A stretch of DNA of 64,000 bases from Scenedesmus sp. ARA3 (Eukaryota; Chlorophyta; Chlorophyceae; Sphaeropleales; Scenedesmaceae), in contig RWJK01000499.1 in the NCBI GenBank assembly GCA_004335835.1, forward strand, positions 18,675 through 82,674, in the 5' to 3' direction. The notes under the pieces were generated by a model that saw nothing but the letters and a program-made list of their open reading frames with translations, had not been told where the DNA came from and searched no databases. Positions 1 through 12,049 of this stretch are shown here, piece after piece (the first letter of the stretch is position 1; the number at the start of each line of letters is the position of its first letter). Made by a program: the position numbers and the translations under genes.

Positions 1-1328
1 GTGCCTGCTAAGCATCTGTGCACCATGCCTGCCTGCTGACGCCTGTTTCCTGCAGGCAGCAGCTGCAGCCGGCGCTGTCTGTAGTGGAGGCTGGCCTCTC
101 AAGCCTGCCCAGCAGTGAGCGCTGCGACTCACACGCCAGCCTCTTCAGCAGCAGCAGCAGCAGGCGGCTGCCGCACTGCTACGACGTGGTGCTGCACCGC
201 GTCAAGGCGCAGCTGCTGCTGGCTGTGTCCAGCGCGAATGAGGCTCTGGCTGTGCTGGGCAGCGCGAGGCAGCGGCTGTCTGCTGCGCGGCGCGCGCTGG
301 GCAGCAGGCAGGATGCGGCAGCAGCTGTAGCGCTGCTGCGGGAACAGGAGGCCCAGGTGGGCTCCGGTCCAGTGACTCAAACTGCCTGCTATGCAGATGA
401 AATACGAAATGTCAGTGCAATGCTTAGGGTTACATTTGAGCGGAGAATCAGTACAGCTAGTGGTTTCTAGCGCAGAGAAGGGCACAGTTGAGGATTGTAG
501 CAGCAACTGCTGGCGCGCTTTCCTGTGGCTGTGCAGGTGTGGCGCGACTTGGCGCTGGTGTACGCAAGCCAGCAGCAGTCCAGCGATGCGCAGCTGTGTG
601 TGCAGAAGATGCAGCAGCTGGAGCCGCACAGCGCAGCCAGCTACCATGCAGTGGGCTCTGTTGCAGCTGCCTGCAAGGACACAGTGGGCGCGAAGCAGGC
701 CTACAAGGCAGCACTGGCACTGGACGCGATGCATGCACCAGCGCTGCTGAGCCTAGGTGAGTTGGTGCTGCTGCCGGCGCTTGCAGGAGTGATATCACAG
801 ATGTGCCGGTGCTGTGCGCAGCGTGGACAGCTGTTTGTGGCAATATGTAAAGGAGAGTTTTCATTTTACAGCATGTAAGCAGGGCTGAAGGTGGCTCTGG
901 CCCTGAAAGGCTGTATCCTACTCATATGTGTTGTTTGCACCCTTGGCAATAACCTACCAGCTGCCTGCACACAACATGACAAGAATCACTGTTCAGACCA
1001 GCCATAACATCTATTTGCATTGTCTCTTGCTGCTGCGCTGGAGGTACAAACCTGCAGCGTCACTGACATACTGTGTTGATAACTTTCATTTGCTGCAGGT
1101 GCGCTGCTGCGCAGGCAGGGTGACGAGCACGACCTGTCTGTTGCAGTTGGCCTGCTGACCGACGCCCTGCGCTACGAGCCACACAGCCATGTGGGATGGT
1201 TAAACCTGGGCATGGCGCGTAAGGCGCAGGGCCACAGCGAGGAGGGAGAGAAGCACCTGTTCACGGCCGTGACGCTGGCTGCTGCAGCACCTGTGCTCAG
1301 CTACAGCGACCTGCCGCTGGGGATTTGA
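1..1328 (+). CDS. TTC7/NPG-like TPR protein, C-terminal part
   Basis: Three exons are visible: 56..356, 537..756 and 1099..1328 (TGA at 1326). They join in phase across GT..AG introns. The 5' part lies outside the window. The product is TPR-rich, with helix pairs around VWRDLALVYASQQQSSDAQL, AKQAYKAALALDAMHAPALL and LLTDALRYEPHSHVGWLNLG. The order and wording of the last repeats match the C-terminus of plant NO POLLEN GERMINATION (NPG/NPGR) proteins and animal TTC7: GALL, then a set of 'DALR.EP' residues, then G.A...G. Family knowledge: TTC7/NPG scaffolds the plasma-membrane PI4-kinase III alpha complex, and plant NPG proteins bind calmodulin. The complex role here is inferred. A TGTAA motif at 1532, about 200 bases after the stop, fits an algal poly(A) signal. 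Without the N-terminus the exact subfamily is uncertain. Confidence 0.82.
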
Positions 1329-2336
1329 AGCAGTTTGACGATTAGTTACATTTGCAGATGTGCGAAGCTGGGGCTGTGGCATTTGGCATCCGTCAGGTTC
1401 TTGGTTACAAACAGCACTGTGGCTTTTGAAGCGGGCATGTGCTGCAACGGTGGGCGCTGACCGCCATCGTCAGAGTGCTGTTCAATATGCAAGTTGGAGC
1501 AGCGTCAGTTGTGGTGAGATGACCACTTGTCTGTAACATTTACCACATGTTATGCTTTTACCTAGCGTCTAACACCCTTGAGAAAGGAAGGATCAATGGC
1601 TACTGCTTGTTGACATGTTGACATGCAGCACGTTGCCTCAATCAAGTGCGGACCAGGACTGGGATCAGGCAGCCACCGTAGCCATGAGAAAGGCAACATA
1701 TACGTTCCCCATGCCATGCCTTTCTAAAACCCGGTAACGGCTGCTGGACTGGTTTTTCTCGGCAGCTGCATATTTGAACATGTAGCTGATACATACGACG
1801 GCACACACATGCCAACATGGAAAGTGCCTCTCCAGTATGTTGTACCATAGGGCGACTCTGAAGGCGCAGCTGCGCCGTTCACTCTCAATGCTAGGTCAAA
1901 CAGCTACAAGTACGCAGCGCCAACTGTTGGCGACTGCTGCAATCACGATGGCAGCAGCTGTGTGCCTGTAGCAGCTGGTTTGAGCAGCTGCAAATGCATG
2001 AGACTGGCCAGCCACTCTTAACCATGGCACATTCGCTCAGCACACATGTAGCACATGCACTGGATAGATGTTGCTCTGCTCCTCAGCTGCTCCCGAGCTC
2101 AAAACTGCCTGCATGGCGGCCAGAGCAGCACAGCCAGCAGGCAGCTGCCGAAGCCCGCCACTATGCGCTCATAGCCGGCGTGCTGCCAGAAGCTTGTCCA
2201 CAAGCTTGTCAAACTGTTCATGAATGGCCGCTCAGCTGTGGCAGCAACGTTGCTGTGGCTGCCGGAACGGCAATGAGCACCAACGGCAGACTCTGGTAGT
2301 GACCACCTGCTACAAGCTGCACGCTGCTGAAGGTTT
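1329..2336. other. Intergenic region, convergent gene ends
   Basis: This stretch lies between the 3' ends of the TTC7-like gene (+) and EFCAB10 (-), so it should hold both 3' UTRs. The only recognisable signal is TGTAA at 1532-1536. Open frames here are short and show no family resemblance. Confidence 0.6.
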
Positions 2337-3289
2337 TCAAGAGCTAGCATCGTCTGCAGAACCCCTGCAAAGTGGCGTGGCAGCTACCAGCGCACTGTCC
2401 ATCAGCTGCACAAAGTCGTCTCGGCCCAGAGGTACAGTGTCTGGTGGTGCATCTGCTGCTGCTGCTGTGGGTGCTCTGCTGCCCAGCACGGTCTTGAGTG
2501 CGTTCCTGGCCTGCTGCTCTGTCACAGCGCCTCTGTTGGTGACGTCAAACATGCCAAACACTGCAAGACAGCAAAGCAAGATGAGGCACCATACATGGCA
2601 AGTGAGTGCTGCTGCTGCAGTGGATGTGGACTTTTGTACAGTGGTAGCGTGCCGCATGCAGAGTAGATCAACTGCCAAACACACACACCCTTGTTGTCTA
2701 TTGCTGAAGTGCCACTGTTTGCTGCATGCTTGTGCTGCTGGGTGCCGCACTGACATGTGACAGCATTAACTAAGCACCAAGAATTAAGTGCATGCCTGCA
2801 GGAAACCACGGCCTGGCGATGGTTCCTGGCGGAGGCACCACTCACTGGTGTCCAGGTCCTGCTTGTTCAGCAGTGGCTTTGTGCCTGCCACCTTGACTTT
2901 CTCTAGCTGCATGACAATGTACTGCTTGGGGTTTGCAGGTTTGTTGTACATCAGCTCTGCTAGCAGGCCCTGCAAGGAGCAGACGTGCTGTTTGGTGACT
3001 TTTCATCCGCCTAGGATCAGGTGATGTTTAGTTCCTTGGGAGTGAGGGAATCAATAAGCATTCCAATTCATAGAACTAGCTTCTAAGCTCAGCTACATGC
3101 AAGACATGACTGCTGAAAGGTTGATGCACGCTGCCACACCTCCATCAGTTCTGCAAGCTTGTGCTGCTCCAGATACTCCTGCGTTTTCGCCTTCGGGTCT
3201 TCAAACAGTTTCATCTGGGGCTCCATTAGAAGGTGATTGATTGAAAAGCGAGGTGTTTGCTGCCTCGGTTGATGCGATGGCACAGACAA
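2337..3289 (-). CDS. EFCAB10: EFCAB10-like ciliary EF-hand protein
   Basis: Three exons on the minus strand: 3289 (or 3226)..3140, 2969..2846 and 2560..2337. All junctions are GT..AG and in phase. Starting at the inner ATG (3226) gives 144 aa; starting at 3289 gives 165. The protein opens with a short helical dimerisation/docking segment (TQEYLEQHKLAELME, then NPKQYIVMQLEKVK), as in EFCAB10 and related RIIa-type proteins. A single EF-hand follows (MFGMFDVTNRGAVTEQQARN), then DDFVQLMDSAL. The loop has Asp at position 1 but Gln at position 12, so calcium binding is doubtful; as I recall, human EFCAB10 has the same degenerate loop. Family knowledge places EFCAB10 with ciliary proteins. A ciliary role in this alga is inferred. 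Confidence 0.85.
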
Positions 3290-4539
3290 GCTGAGTTACA
3301 GTTGCAGCCAGATACTGCTTGTAGCAAAGAACCGTTTGCGGCTCAATCAAAGTGAGAAAACGGCAGTTATGGTTGAGAGATCAGGGTTGCAGGCCTCAAA
3401 TACAAGCAACGGTCTTTCGATGCAGTGCACGCCACACGTCAGCCGGTTTGACCAGCCTGGCAGGGCTCAAAACCCCAGCGGGTTGATCGAAGAGTTTGCA
3501 GACAGCTCAACTACTCCTACTTTGACAGTTAAATAAGCAACTAACGGGGTTGTTCTACATGTCTGGTGCTGCAGTACAGCACGCCTGTATCGCCATTTCA
3601 CCAGCAGACAGCTCTCACAGCCGCAGATAAGAGCGCCGGCGAGTGCAAAACAACAAAACATCAGATGTTGCAAACTATTTGACCAGCAGTTTGGCTGACG
3701 CTAGGTAGCATGCAGCGTGTCAGGCCGGCAACCTTGTCCCGGCACCAAGGCGACCGACAAGGATCCGTCACGTCTTGCAATCCGTGGCAACCACTGCCGG
3801 TCTGAATACCTTGACGTTATCTGCGAATAACATTGCACACTTCTCAGGTGGCGAGTCCATTGTTTGCACTCACGTCCAGTTTCCTCACACACTCCAAGAA
3901 CTGCTGCTGTCATAGGGAGTGCAACGTTCAAAGGCCAAAATGACACAAGCACGGACGCGCCTTATACCAATGGCATGTGCAATAGTCATGTTATGTGCCA
4001 GCTATGCTGCAGGAGCAAGGCAGCTGAAGGACGGCAGCCTGTAAGCACCCTTGCAAATCTGGCAGGTTGCAAAAGGCATTGCAGCGCAAGCAGCAACAGC
4101 TGAAAGCAAACAAAGGCAGCCGGATGCCCACATGCAAAAAAAGCAGCCGATTCACATGTACAATGCTCAACCGAGCATTGTACATGCTCAACCCTGTGCA
4201 CGTATTGTCATGCACTTGAAACATTGTGATGATGATGCACACGCATGCTTCACTGAATGATACTTTTCCGCAAGCTCTGCTGCTGCCTAATGCATAAAAA
4301 AGCTACCAGCCATCCCTGCATCAAGAGGCAGCAGGGCTCAACCCGCAAAACATATACAGACACATGCCAACAAGCCTTGTGCAGCAGACACCGTTCACCC
4401 GCCTCAATGGTGCTGTTCAGCACAGGGCACAACTCATCCCTCTCTGAGTACCACCACCCCTGTCTGCTGCTAACATCTGTGCCGCCTACGCACATGTGCT
4501 TTCCTGTCACTCCTGACTGCTAACAATCACTATCAACAG
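3290..4539. other. Divergent intergenic region, unresolved 5' exon
   Basis: This lies between the divergent starts of EFCAB10 (-) and the low-complexity gene (+). The acceptor at 4539, preceded by CTGACTGCTAAC as a good branch site, shows that at least one upstream exon of the + gene lies here or further left. No single open frame has convincing coding character. A 14-bp perfect hairpin lies at 4155-4186. Confidence 0.5.
4155..4186. repeat. Perfect 14-bp hairpin
   Basis: The arms CATGTACAATGCTC and GAGCATTGTACATG are exact reverse complements around a 4-base AACC loop. The hairpin sits in the non-coding stretch upstream of the low-complexity gene. No function is evident. Confidence 0.8.
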
Positions 4540-6458
4540 GCTGGCGGCTGGTGGCCTGGATGGCATCACAGAGCTGGTGCAGGAAGGCAGCCAGGCACTG
4601 AAAGCCAGCTGGCAGGACACGGCAGCAGCAGCAGGCCGCCTGTACAAGCAACTCGACAAGTCACTCGCTGTGAGTCACAGCTCAGAGGCACTGTATGCCT
4701 GGCAACAACACACCCAGATGTTGTGACATGCATGGCCAACGCAGCAGCCAGTGTGGCCAGACGCAATGCACCAGTCAGGCGGTGCGCATACAAAACAAGA
4801 GCATGCAGGTTGCGCAACCTGCTTGGAAATTGGGCAGCAACTCGTGTGGCTGGCGAAACTAGGACAGTGCAACACAGCTGTGGTGCAACAATCACCAGCA
4901 CCTCTGAAACACGGCAACAAAGCCTCTCTGTCAACAGCAGCAAGGGCCTGGCCCCTATCATTCCACTATGCTTTGTGTTGGTCTACAGCTGGCCTACAGT
5001 GTCAAACCCATTCTTGCACAAACTGATGCGCAGCCTGCTGCTGTGATTGACACACTCGCCTCTTCCCGCATGCGGCACTTTGACCCTTGCCACAACAAAC
5101 AGGACAAGGATCAGCACCTGGCAACCACCGCTGGCCAGGCCCTAGGCCAGCTCACACAGACCCTGCTCAACACCCCACAGCGCGATGGCAGCAAGCTGCA
5201 GGCTGCGCTGACGCCATCAGTCACTGCGCTGTCAGGCGCAGCACAGCAGGCAGTGTCCAATTGGGGTGACGCGCTGAGGCAGCACCTGCAGAAGCAGATG
5301 GCGCCTCCAGCTCGGCCCTGGGAAGCAGCTGCACCATCAGCAGCAGCGCCAGCGACACCCAGCGTGGTTGGCCTGGATGGCCAGCCTGTGCAAGGTGAAG
5401 TTTTGAACCAAAACAAAACTTCTAACTTTCAAAACCTTGAATGCAGCTGCAGCAGCTCTGGTTGCCTAGTTTTTGACCTGCCTCAAGATGCAAGAAACCT
5501 CCAAGCGCTGCACACAGCCCAGCACCAGCACAGCAGCAGGGGTGGAAGTGTGCCAGCATGAAACAATGCACAGCTCCCTGCAAGTATGTACTATGTGTAG
5601 ATGCCGCACCAAAGTCTGGCTCCAATCATGCCACTGTTGCCATCCACAGGTGTGACAACCACGACTGTGTCAGCCCTGACAGTGCCAACCTCTGTAGTGC
5701 CTGCCCTCACCAACGGAGCAGTTACCATCGTTGACCCAGCAGACCCACAGTATCAGCAGTACCAACAACAGGCAGGAGCAGGCGCCAGCACAACAGGCAG
5801 CGGCAGCAGCACCACCAACAGTGGCAGTGACGTGGCGGGTGTCACAGTGACCAACCCATCGTCATCCACACAAGGGCAAACATTAACTGCGGCTGCTCCA
5901 AGCAGCAGCAACCAGCAGGCTGCCACTGCTGCTGCACCAAACATTCAAGTGATCAACCCTGGTGACCCCAACTATGAGCAGTATGCTCAGCTGGCCCGCA
6001 ACAGCAACAGCACAGCACCAGTGCCAGCAAGCGTGGCAGCATTTGACAGGGTTGACTTCACGCCCCGCCTTGCAGCAAGCATTGGTAAGGACAGCAGCGC
6101 TGAGCGACGCCAGAAGTATACTGCTGCTGCTGCCGGCACCATCGCCACTGCAGCAGCGAGCCAGTTGGCCAAGGCACGTGCAGCAGCAGCAGCAGAACCA
6201 CAAGTTGATGCAGCGGGTGGGCCAATGATCAAGCACATCTTGCACAAGAAGGAGGCAGTCCCAGTGCCTGCGCCCGCAACACAGCCTGTTGTGGTGCTGC
6301 CTCAACCCCAAGTTGCTGCAGTTCCCACCACAACCACAGGTGGCATTGCACTGCACACCAGCACGCCAGTCACTTTGTCTGCACCCATCACTGTCAACAC
6401 GCCAGTGGAACAGAAGAGCGTGCAGATGGATGGGCTGAAGCACTTGCTGGGCCGCTGA
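4540..6458 (+). CDS. Unrecognised low-complexity protein, 5' incomplete
   Basis: Exons 4540..4669, 4989..5394 and 5650..6458 (TGA) join in phase; the first begins one base into a codon, so an upstream exon is missing. The visible 448 residues start with a helical stretch (LDGITELVQEGSQALKASW, then a segment ending KQLDKSLA) and continue with an Ala/Gln-rich helical region. A Thr/Ser/Ala/Val-rich tail contains two copies of a P.DP.Y.QY.Q.A motif (DPADPQYQQYQQQAG and NPGDPNYEQYAQLA). It ends with a basic patch (MIKHILHKKEAV) and GLKHLLGR. I recognise no catalytic domain, signal peptide or membrane segment. A TGTAA lies 54 bases past the stop (6512). Codon use and clean splice phases support a real gene; the function is unknown. 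Confidence 0.7.
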
Positions 6459-7218
6459 TACAGCAGCAATCAGGCGATGCAGATGGCGGCATGTGTAGCT
6501 CTGCTGTCAGTTGTAATGTCTGTGCTCGCTGCGTCTAACCAAGCAGTACGGTCGCAGGATACAAACGAGTGAACAGCACTAGGGAGGTAGCTGCAGTAGG
6601 AAAGTCGCTGGGCTCACCTGTAGGCATCTGCATAGCCCCTTTGTGCTATGCAGCAGCCACCATGGTCCAGTCTCTCTGACAGTCCAGAAGCTTGGTGGTC
6701 AGCCATGTTGCTTTGTTGCGTGATATGACCATGTAGTTGTGGGGTTGGTGCACTGAATGCAACCTGTGTCCATGGTGGAAGACAGACAAGCAGCAAGAGG
6801 CGGACTCAAATGTGACCCCAGGAGTATTTGCACATCCCTGGTTTGGGGTTGTGGGTGACACTGACATGTTGTAATGGTACACACAGGTTAGGCAAGTGCA
6901 GATGCGTATGTTGTGCAGTATGACCTCAGGGATATTCATGTTGCATGCAGCTGAAAAATGTTGCAAGCCAAGGTCCGGTGGTGTGTAACATAAGTTCTGA
7001 AGGCAAGCATTTGTCAACACTATCCAGTGCATGCATACTCAGGGTTGACTGGTGAATAACCTAACACTGCCAGCGCTGCCCTAGCACCTACCTGCCGTTT
7101 GTGTGGCGTATGAAACTTGGTTGCCGCCAGCGACTGCAGCACAACTGACGCACGGGTAGCAAGCGCTGACATCTGCGCTGGTGATGATGTGTACGACTGC
7201 GAAACACGTCCGGCCAGG
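6459..7218. other. Intergenic region between convergent genes
   Basis: The stretch lies between the ends of the low-complexity gene (+) and ERCC8 (-). TGTAA at 6512 probably ends the former's transcript. Nothing else is recognisable. Confidence 0.6.
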
Positions 7219-10200
7219 TCACAGCATGCCTTCCTCTTCACTCCATGCATCAATGTCTGCTGCTGTCGGCCGGCTAGCAGCCCTAGCAGACCCAAACGCT
7301 AGCCCGCTCGGCTGCTGCTGCTGCTGCCACCTGCCCGACGCTGCTGCCATCCACCAGTCCCGGTCCAGATGCCCTGCCACATCTGCTGCTGCTGCTCCTC
7401 CGCTGCCATCAGCATCAGGCTGAGTCCAGGGCTCCCAAACAAGCAGCACGCCATCTGTGGCTGCCGAGAAGAGCTGCTGCGAGTGGGGGCTGTAAGCACA
7501 CGCTGTCACTGTGTCATAATGACCCTGGCTCAGCAGTGCCACCTGCTCACCCGAGGCAATGTCAAACACCTGCAGGCACAGCAACAGCGCGCAGCAGAGT
7601 GGCCATGCTGTTGACGGCCCCACCCACAACAGCGTCGCAGCTGTGGCATCTGTTGTGCTGCATTGGTGCTGGCAGCAACATGGCATGTACGGAGCACGAC
7701 GCATACATGTTGAGCAGGGCATATTTGAGTGATCAGATAAAGGCCATGTAGTTGTAAGGCTAGAGGGTGTACCCTCTCCCCGATCTGCGCACTTGTATGT
7801 CATCTCCCCGCGGAAAGAACAAGTAGCGGCCGTCAGGTGTGCTGCACATGCGCTTGGGGAAGGCACCCCTGTTGAATGTGTCGCTGTAGTGCAGCAGCTG
7901 GTGGTGCAGGTGGCATGAGTCCCACAGTCGCAGGCGGTTGTCTGCGCCAGCTGTTAGAAGGCTGAGGCCATCTGCAGTGGCATGGATGCCTGCATGCAAC
8001 AGCCGCAGAACAGCCCGCAGAGTGTGGTCGATGTTTGGCGCAGCTTGAGGCATGCATCATGGCTGCCTGAAGCAGCAATCATTCGGCATGCATGCACAGC
8101 GACGCGCATCCCGTATCTTGAAATTGCTTGTGCAAGCGGACACGCAGGATGTGCTGCAGATTAGGTCCACTGCTTGGTTGTATGTAAACTATGTAAGCTA
8201 CCTGACAACATGCAGGATGTGCAGTTGCCACGTCATCACCAGGCCCTCACAAGTCACTGGGCCTTCGTGAGCCATTGGCTTTGTGGCCCTGCCTCTGTGC
8301 CTCACACCAACGCCAAACCTAGGATCGTCATATGTATCCTCCTCAGCACCACCACCACCTTCAGCAGCAGCAGCTGCAGCTGATGCCTTGCGCTTCACCC
8401 CGCTGCTCCTCCTGCTGTTGCTGCCGTCATGACCATTTGCTGCTCTGCCGCTTGCACCAGCACCAGCAGCGGCAGCAGGGGTCACGCCAGGCCTGGGTTT
8501 AGGTTTCTGTGTGACTGCCATGTCGAGCAAGGCGCGTGTGCCTGAGCGGCGAATGTCCCATAGGCGCACCTCCCCCGACGCATCGCCTGTGAACAGCTGG
8601 TGCTCGTTTGAAGGGGACCAGCAGACAGCCCATGTGCCTGTCCTGCACAGCACAAAAACCAGCATGATGCACGCAACAGCAAAGAGCACAGGACAGAGTG
8701 CATAGAGCATGCTGCTGCTGCTGCCGCTGGCAAGGCTATGTCAACCCAACCTACGTCACCACGCATCGGATAACACAATCCTGCTGGGCACCATGCAACG
8801 CAGTTCGTGGCGTGCAGTGATCAAGCTAGCACTCCCAAGCCGCTCAGGAGTGCCAGGCAACCTGTGGCACCATGCATTTGCCGCCGCGGCAGCCAGCACT
8901 ACACGAAGCCTGCTGCTGCATCGCTGATTTCATAACATGCGGCCAGCACACACATTGAAAGAGGCAGCAGCAGCAGCCACACGTGCCAGCAAACTCTTGA
9001 GTGCCCAGACAGCGTGATTGAATGCCCCTGAAGCCACATCAGCCAGCACTATGCCCAAGCCTGCTGCTGCACGGCTGCCTGAGCACAAAACACGCACACA
9101 AAGCAGTGGCCACAGCCGCCAACTCACAAGTGCCCAGACAGCGTGTGGGTGAATGCCCCTGAGGCCACATCAGCTAGCACCACTCCAGGCTTCTTTGTGC
9201 CCACAGCAATCAGTGCATGGCTTCCGCAACTGGACATGCCTGTGCACATGACCTTGTCTGAGCAGCTGAAGGCACAGGCCACTTCCAGCCTGCAGGAGGC
9301 AGCAGCAGGATCAGCAGCAGCAGGGTCAGGCAACAGCAGCAGCTGCAAAACTGATGTGGTATGCAGCAAGGCGATAGCAATCCATGCGGCATGCAATGAG
9401 GACACAAATGGCCCTCTCGCAGCACCTGGAAGGTGTGAGCATATGGTTAAAGTACCGCCTTGTATAGGGTCTTCACATGCGCTGTGTTTACGCAAACATT
9501 GCATGTTCACTCACGTGTTTGTGTCCCACACCTTCACATCCTGGTCAGCAGAGCCAGTAATGAACAGGCCAGTATCAACTGGGTACCAGTTGATGCTGGT
9601 GACTTGGTACTTGTGTGCAGCTGGGTGGCCACGCTTGACAGTGAACAGGGGAGACAGCTGCACCTGCTCCTGTCCGCTGCCGGCAGCTGCTGCCTGCAGG
9701 AAGCATGTCTGTGATGTGATTATGTGTGCAGCTGATATTGGCAGTGATTGGTACACAAAGCTTTTTTGTGTAGTTCGTGACAAGACTTGCTGTGCCAGCA
9801 GCCGACAGCTGTTAGAACAGCTTGCTTGCCGCTGCATAACAGCATCGGATTTTTGTGGGAGAGGGGACGGCAGTGCTTGTTGCAAATGCTGCTGCGTAAC
9901 CTACCAGCTGCAGGGTTGGCCACCATTTACTGGCCCAAACAAACAACCCTAGACTCTAACCTGTTGGCGGTTAGTTGAGGTGTGGTGGTTATATGGCTGC
10001 TGCTGCAGTACCACTGTTGCTGTTGCTGTTGCTCACCAGCACATCAAACGCCTCCAGAGTCGAGTCTGCTGCAGCTGTTAGCAGGTAGCGCTGCTCGACA
10101 GAGTCCAAATCAAGCCACCTGATGCCCCCAACTTGGCTCGTGTCCACCGACGTATGCCTGCTGAGGGACAAGTTGCAAATCCTGCAAGACAAGGCACGCC

Positions 10201-10487
10201 CAGCAGGCAGGGGCAGCACAGAACAAGACATGTACAGCTGCTGTACAACCCTGCTCCGTGGCACCGGCAGGATCTTATACATGATGCTAGTCAGAAAGTT
10301 GGCGTTTGCAGAAATTAGAAATGTAGTATGCGAGCGGGCGCCTGCACACGCACCTATGTCGCAAGTATTTCCGAGTGGCCCTGCCAGCACGTCCTGAAGT
10401 AGCTGTTTGCGCCAGCAGCTGCACCAAGTTCTCTTCATGACTGTCCGATTTGCTTGGGTGCACTCCTTGCCACCCAGTAAATGCCAT
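7219..10487 (-). CDS. ERCC8: CSA/ERCC8 WD40 protein (transcription-coupled repair)
   Basis: Seven exons: 10487..10354, 10181..10037, 9693..9515, 9289..9128, 8642..8251, 7989..7793 and 7569..7219. All are GT..AG and in phase, giving 519 aa. CSA is the substrate receptor of a nuclear CUL4-DDB1 ubiquitin ligase that acts with CSB on stalled RNA polymerase II. Visible support: an N-terminal segment ending RATRKYLRHR, WD repeats ending VKVWDTNT, VRLWDIRRSG and LRLWDS, a GEQVALLSQGHYDTV repeat, and the acidic tail DIDAWSEEEGML that mirrors the human C-terminus. The DDB1-binding DWD box (FTGDASGEVRLWDIR) is near residues 225-240. It is longer than human CSA (396 aa) because of a Lys/Arg/Ala/Glu-rich insert between two blades (about residues 250-320) and a Gln-rich stretch near the end. 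An 80-base echo of exon 4 lies in intron 4. Confidence 0.92.
8991..9060 (-). repeat. Decayed copy of ERCC8 exon 4 3' edge
   Basis: About 70 bases match 9121-9190, the last part of ERCC8 exon 4 with its splice donor. The copy still reads VLADVASGAF on the minus strand. Its donor is mutated (CTCAC changed to CTCTT on the plus strand), so it should not be used. A fainter fragment may extend to about 8880. Confidence 0.8.
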
Positions 10488-11134
10488 GTGCCATGTACTG
10501 CTGCTTCTGGCGTTGCTGTTGTTTCGCTGTGCTGCTGCTGCTGCTGATGCATCAAGGACGGTATGCCGACGGCCTGCGTAGGCAGTTGTATGGTGTAAGC
10601 AGGTTACAAGCGAGCAGCATACCTCAACTCAAATGGTTTGCAGGTCTTTGCAACCCTGCACACTATCAAGATGACATGGCACGTCATCATCTAAGCACCA
10701 ACCCTGTAACTCAAAACCCTTGGTGACGCGAGCATGGTTCGCGGCAGCCAGCACCTACGGTAACAGCAAATTATTCTGCCACCACTCTTTGATATCAATG
10801 AGTGCTGCCGCCGCAAAAAAACAGCATGTGCATGCATCCCAGTGGAAGGGTCGGACCTTTAAAGTCATGCTGATCAGCATCCGCATGTCATAAGCAGCAA
10901 CACTCACCTGTGAAAGCACAGTATTGTTGCCGCAGCAGCCTGAACCTCGGAATAATCAATTATCTGCTCACTTGTTCTATTTTCCGATGGTGCTGGCCGG
11001 CCATGGCTGGCGCCATCAAAAAAAGCACCAAAAAGCGTTACCTTGGTGAGTATTGTTTGGTGGTTGGTTTGGCTTGTAGCAGAGCGAGCCAATCTGTCAG
11101 CATGTGCCTTGTCGCCACCACAGGTGACTGTTGC

Positions 11135-12049
11135 TCAGGCAAGTATGTTGTCTGTATACTGCTGGCAGTCGCCAATCTGATACTGTTGGTACTGGCAGTA
11201 CTGCATGTACTCATATGCTTGCAATGCTGCTGCATGTTCCTGCGGGCCTTTGTCCAAGGTACAGGCCAAGCATGGCAGCGTACAAGCCAAACACATCTCG
11301 CTACTTCTGCAGACCTGACTGCCCCAAATTTGGGGCAAAGGGAGCTGCACGTCTTCGACGCCCTTCCGGGCGTCTGTGCATTCAAAGTACCCCAGATTAA
11401 AAAAGTAGCTATGGCTGGCCAGCTGGGGGCCTGCAGGCCCATCATGATCAAAGCTCCGCCATGTTTGTAAAAGGGCGAAATCAATACAAAGCCAGGATCC
11501 CAAAGGACGCTGGTGATGCACAGCTGCGCACCTGCAAGCAATGCTGGACCAGAAGACCCCCCTAAAGTCTCCTGGCACTCCGAGTGGGCTGTTCATGTAG
11601 GCACGGCTGCCCGGCGCCGCTCCGAGCCAGGATAAATGTAACCTGAACGCCCAGCCGTGCGCTTCATTGGGCAAACAGCGGTGAGGCGCGGACAATGTTG
11701 TGCGGGCTACTGCCTGAAGAAGCTTTCTTCCTGACAACGGCGTGTGATGCGCTTGCGCGGTGACTGATGACAGCTGAGTTACCCACTGCCAGTGGGAGCT
11801 CATGGCAATGATGCGGACAATCGCGTCTGGTGACGGTGCGTGACACCAGCGCTGGTGACTGGCACTGCTGCCAGCACGCAGTGCGTGAGACCTGCAAGCA
11901 GCTGGCCGCCAAGCGCTGCTGCTGACGCTGGTAATCTCCACCTGCCCATCAATGGTGATATGGCATAGTGGGCACAGTGCTGCTAGAGCTGCTGTGGGGG
12001 CAGCAGCTGCATAGCTGAGTCTCTTGAGGACTCCTTTAGGTGATAACAC
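11135..12049 (-). other. Long open frame overlapping a dispersed repeat
   Basis: This 304-residue open frame is long for non-coding DNA of this composition, but it has no recognisable domain. It runs through a copy of the dispersed repeat (11485-11616). It could be remnant coding sequence of a transposable element or a chance frame. There is no splice or codon-usage support strong enough to call a gene. Confidence 0.25.
11485..11616 (-). repeat. Dispersed repeat family, copy 1
   Basis: One of the two longest copies of a family whose core on the sense strand reads ACTCGGAGTGCCAGGAGAC, then CTGGTCCAGCATTGCTTG and GGTGCGCAG. It aligns with 26514-26645 over its whole length. Likely a transposon or SINE-like fragment; the class is unknown. 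Confidence 0.75.

Noticed and set aside
9143..9952. 269-codon plus-strand open frame
   Set aside because: It is antisense to ERCC8 exons 3 and 4 and their introns; the minus strand carries the clear WD40 protein.
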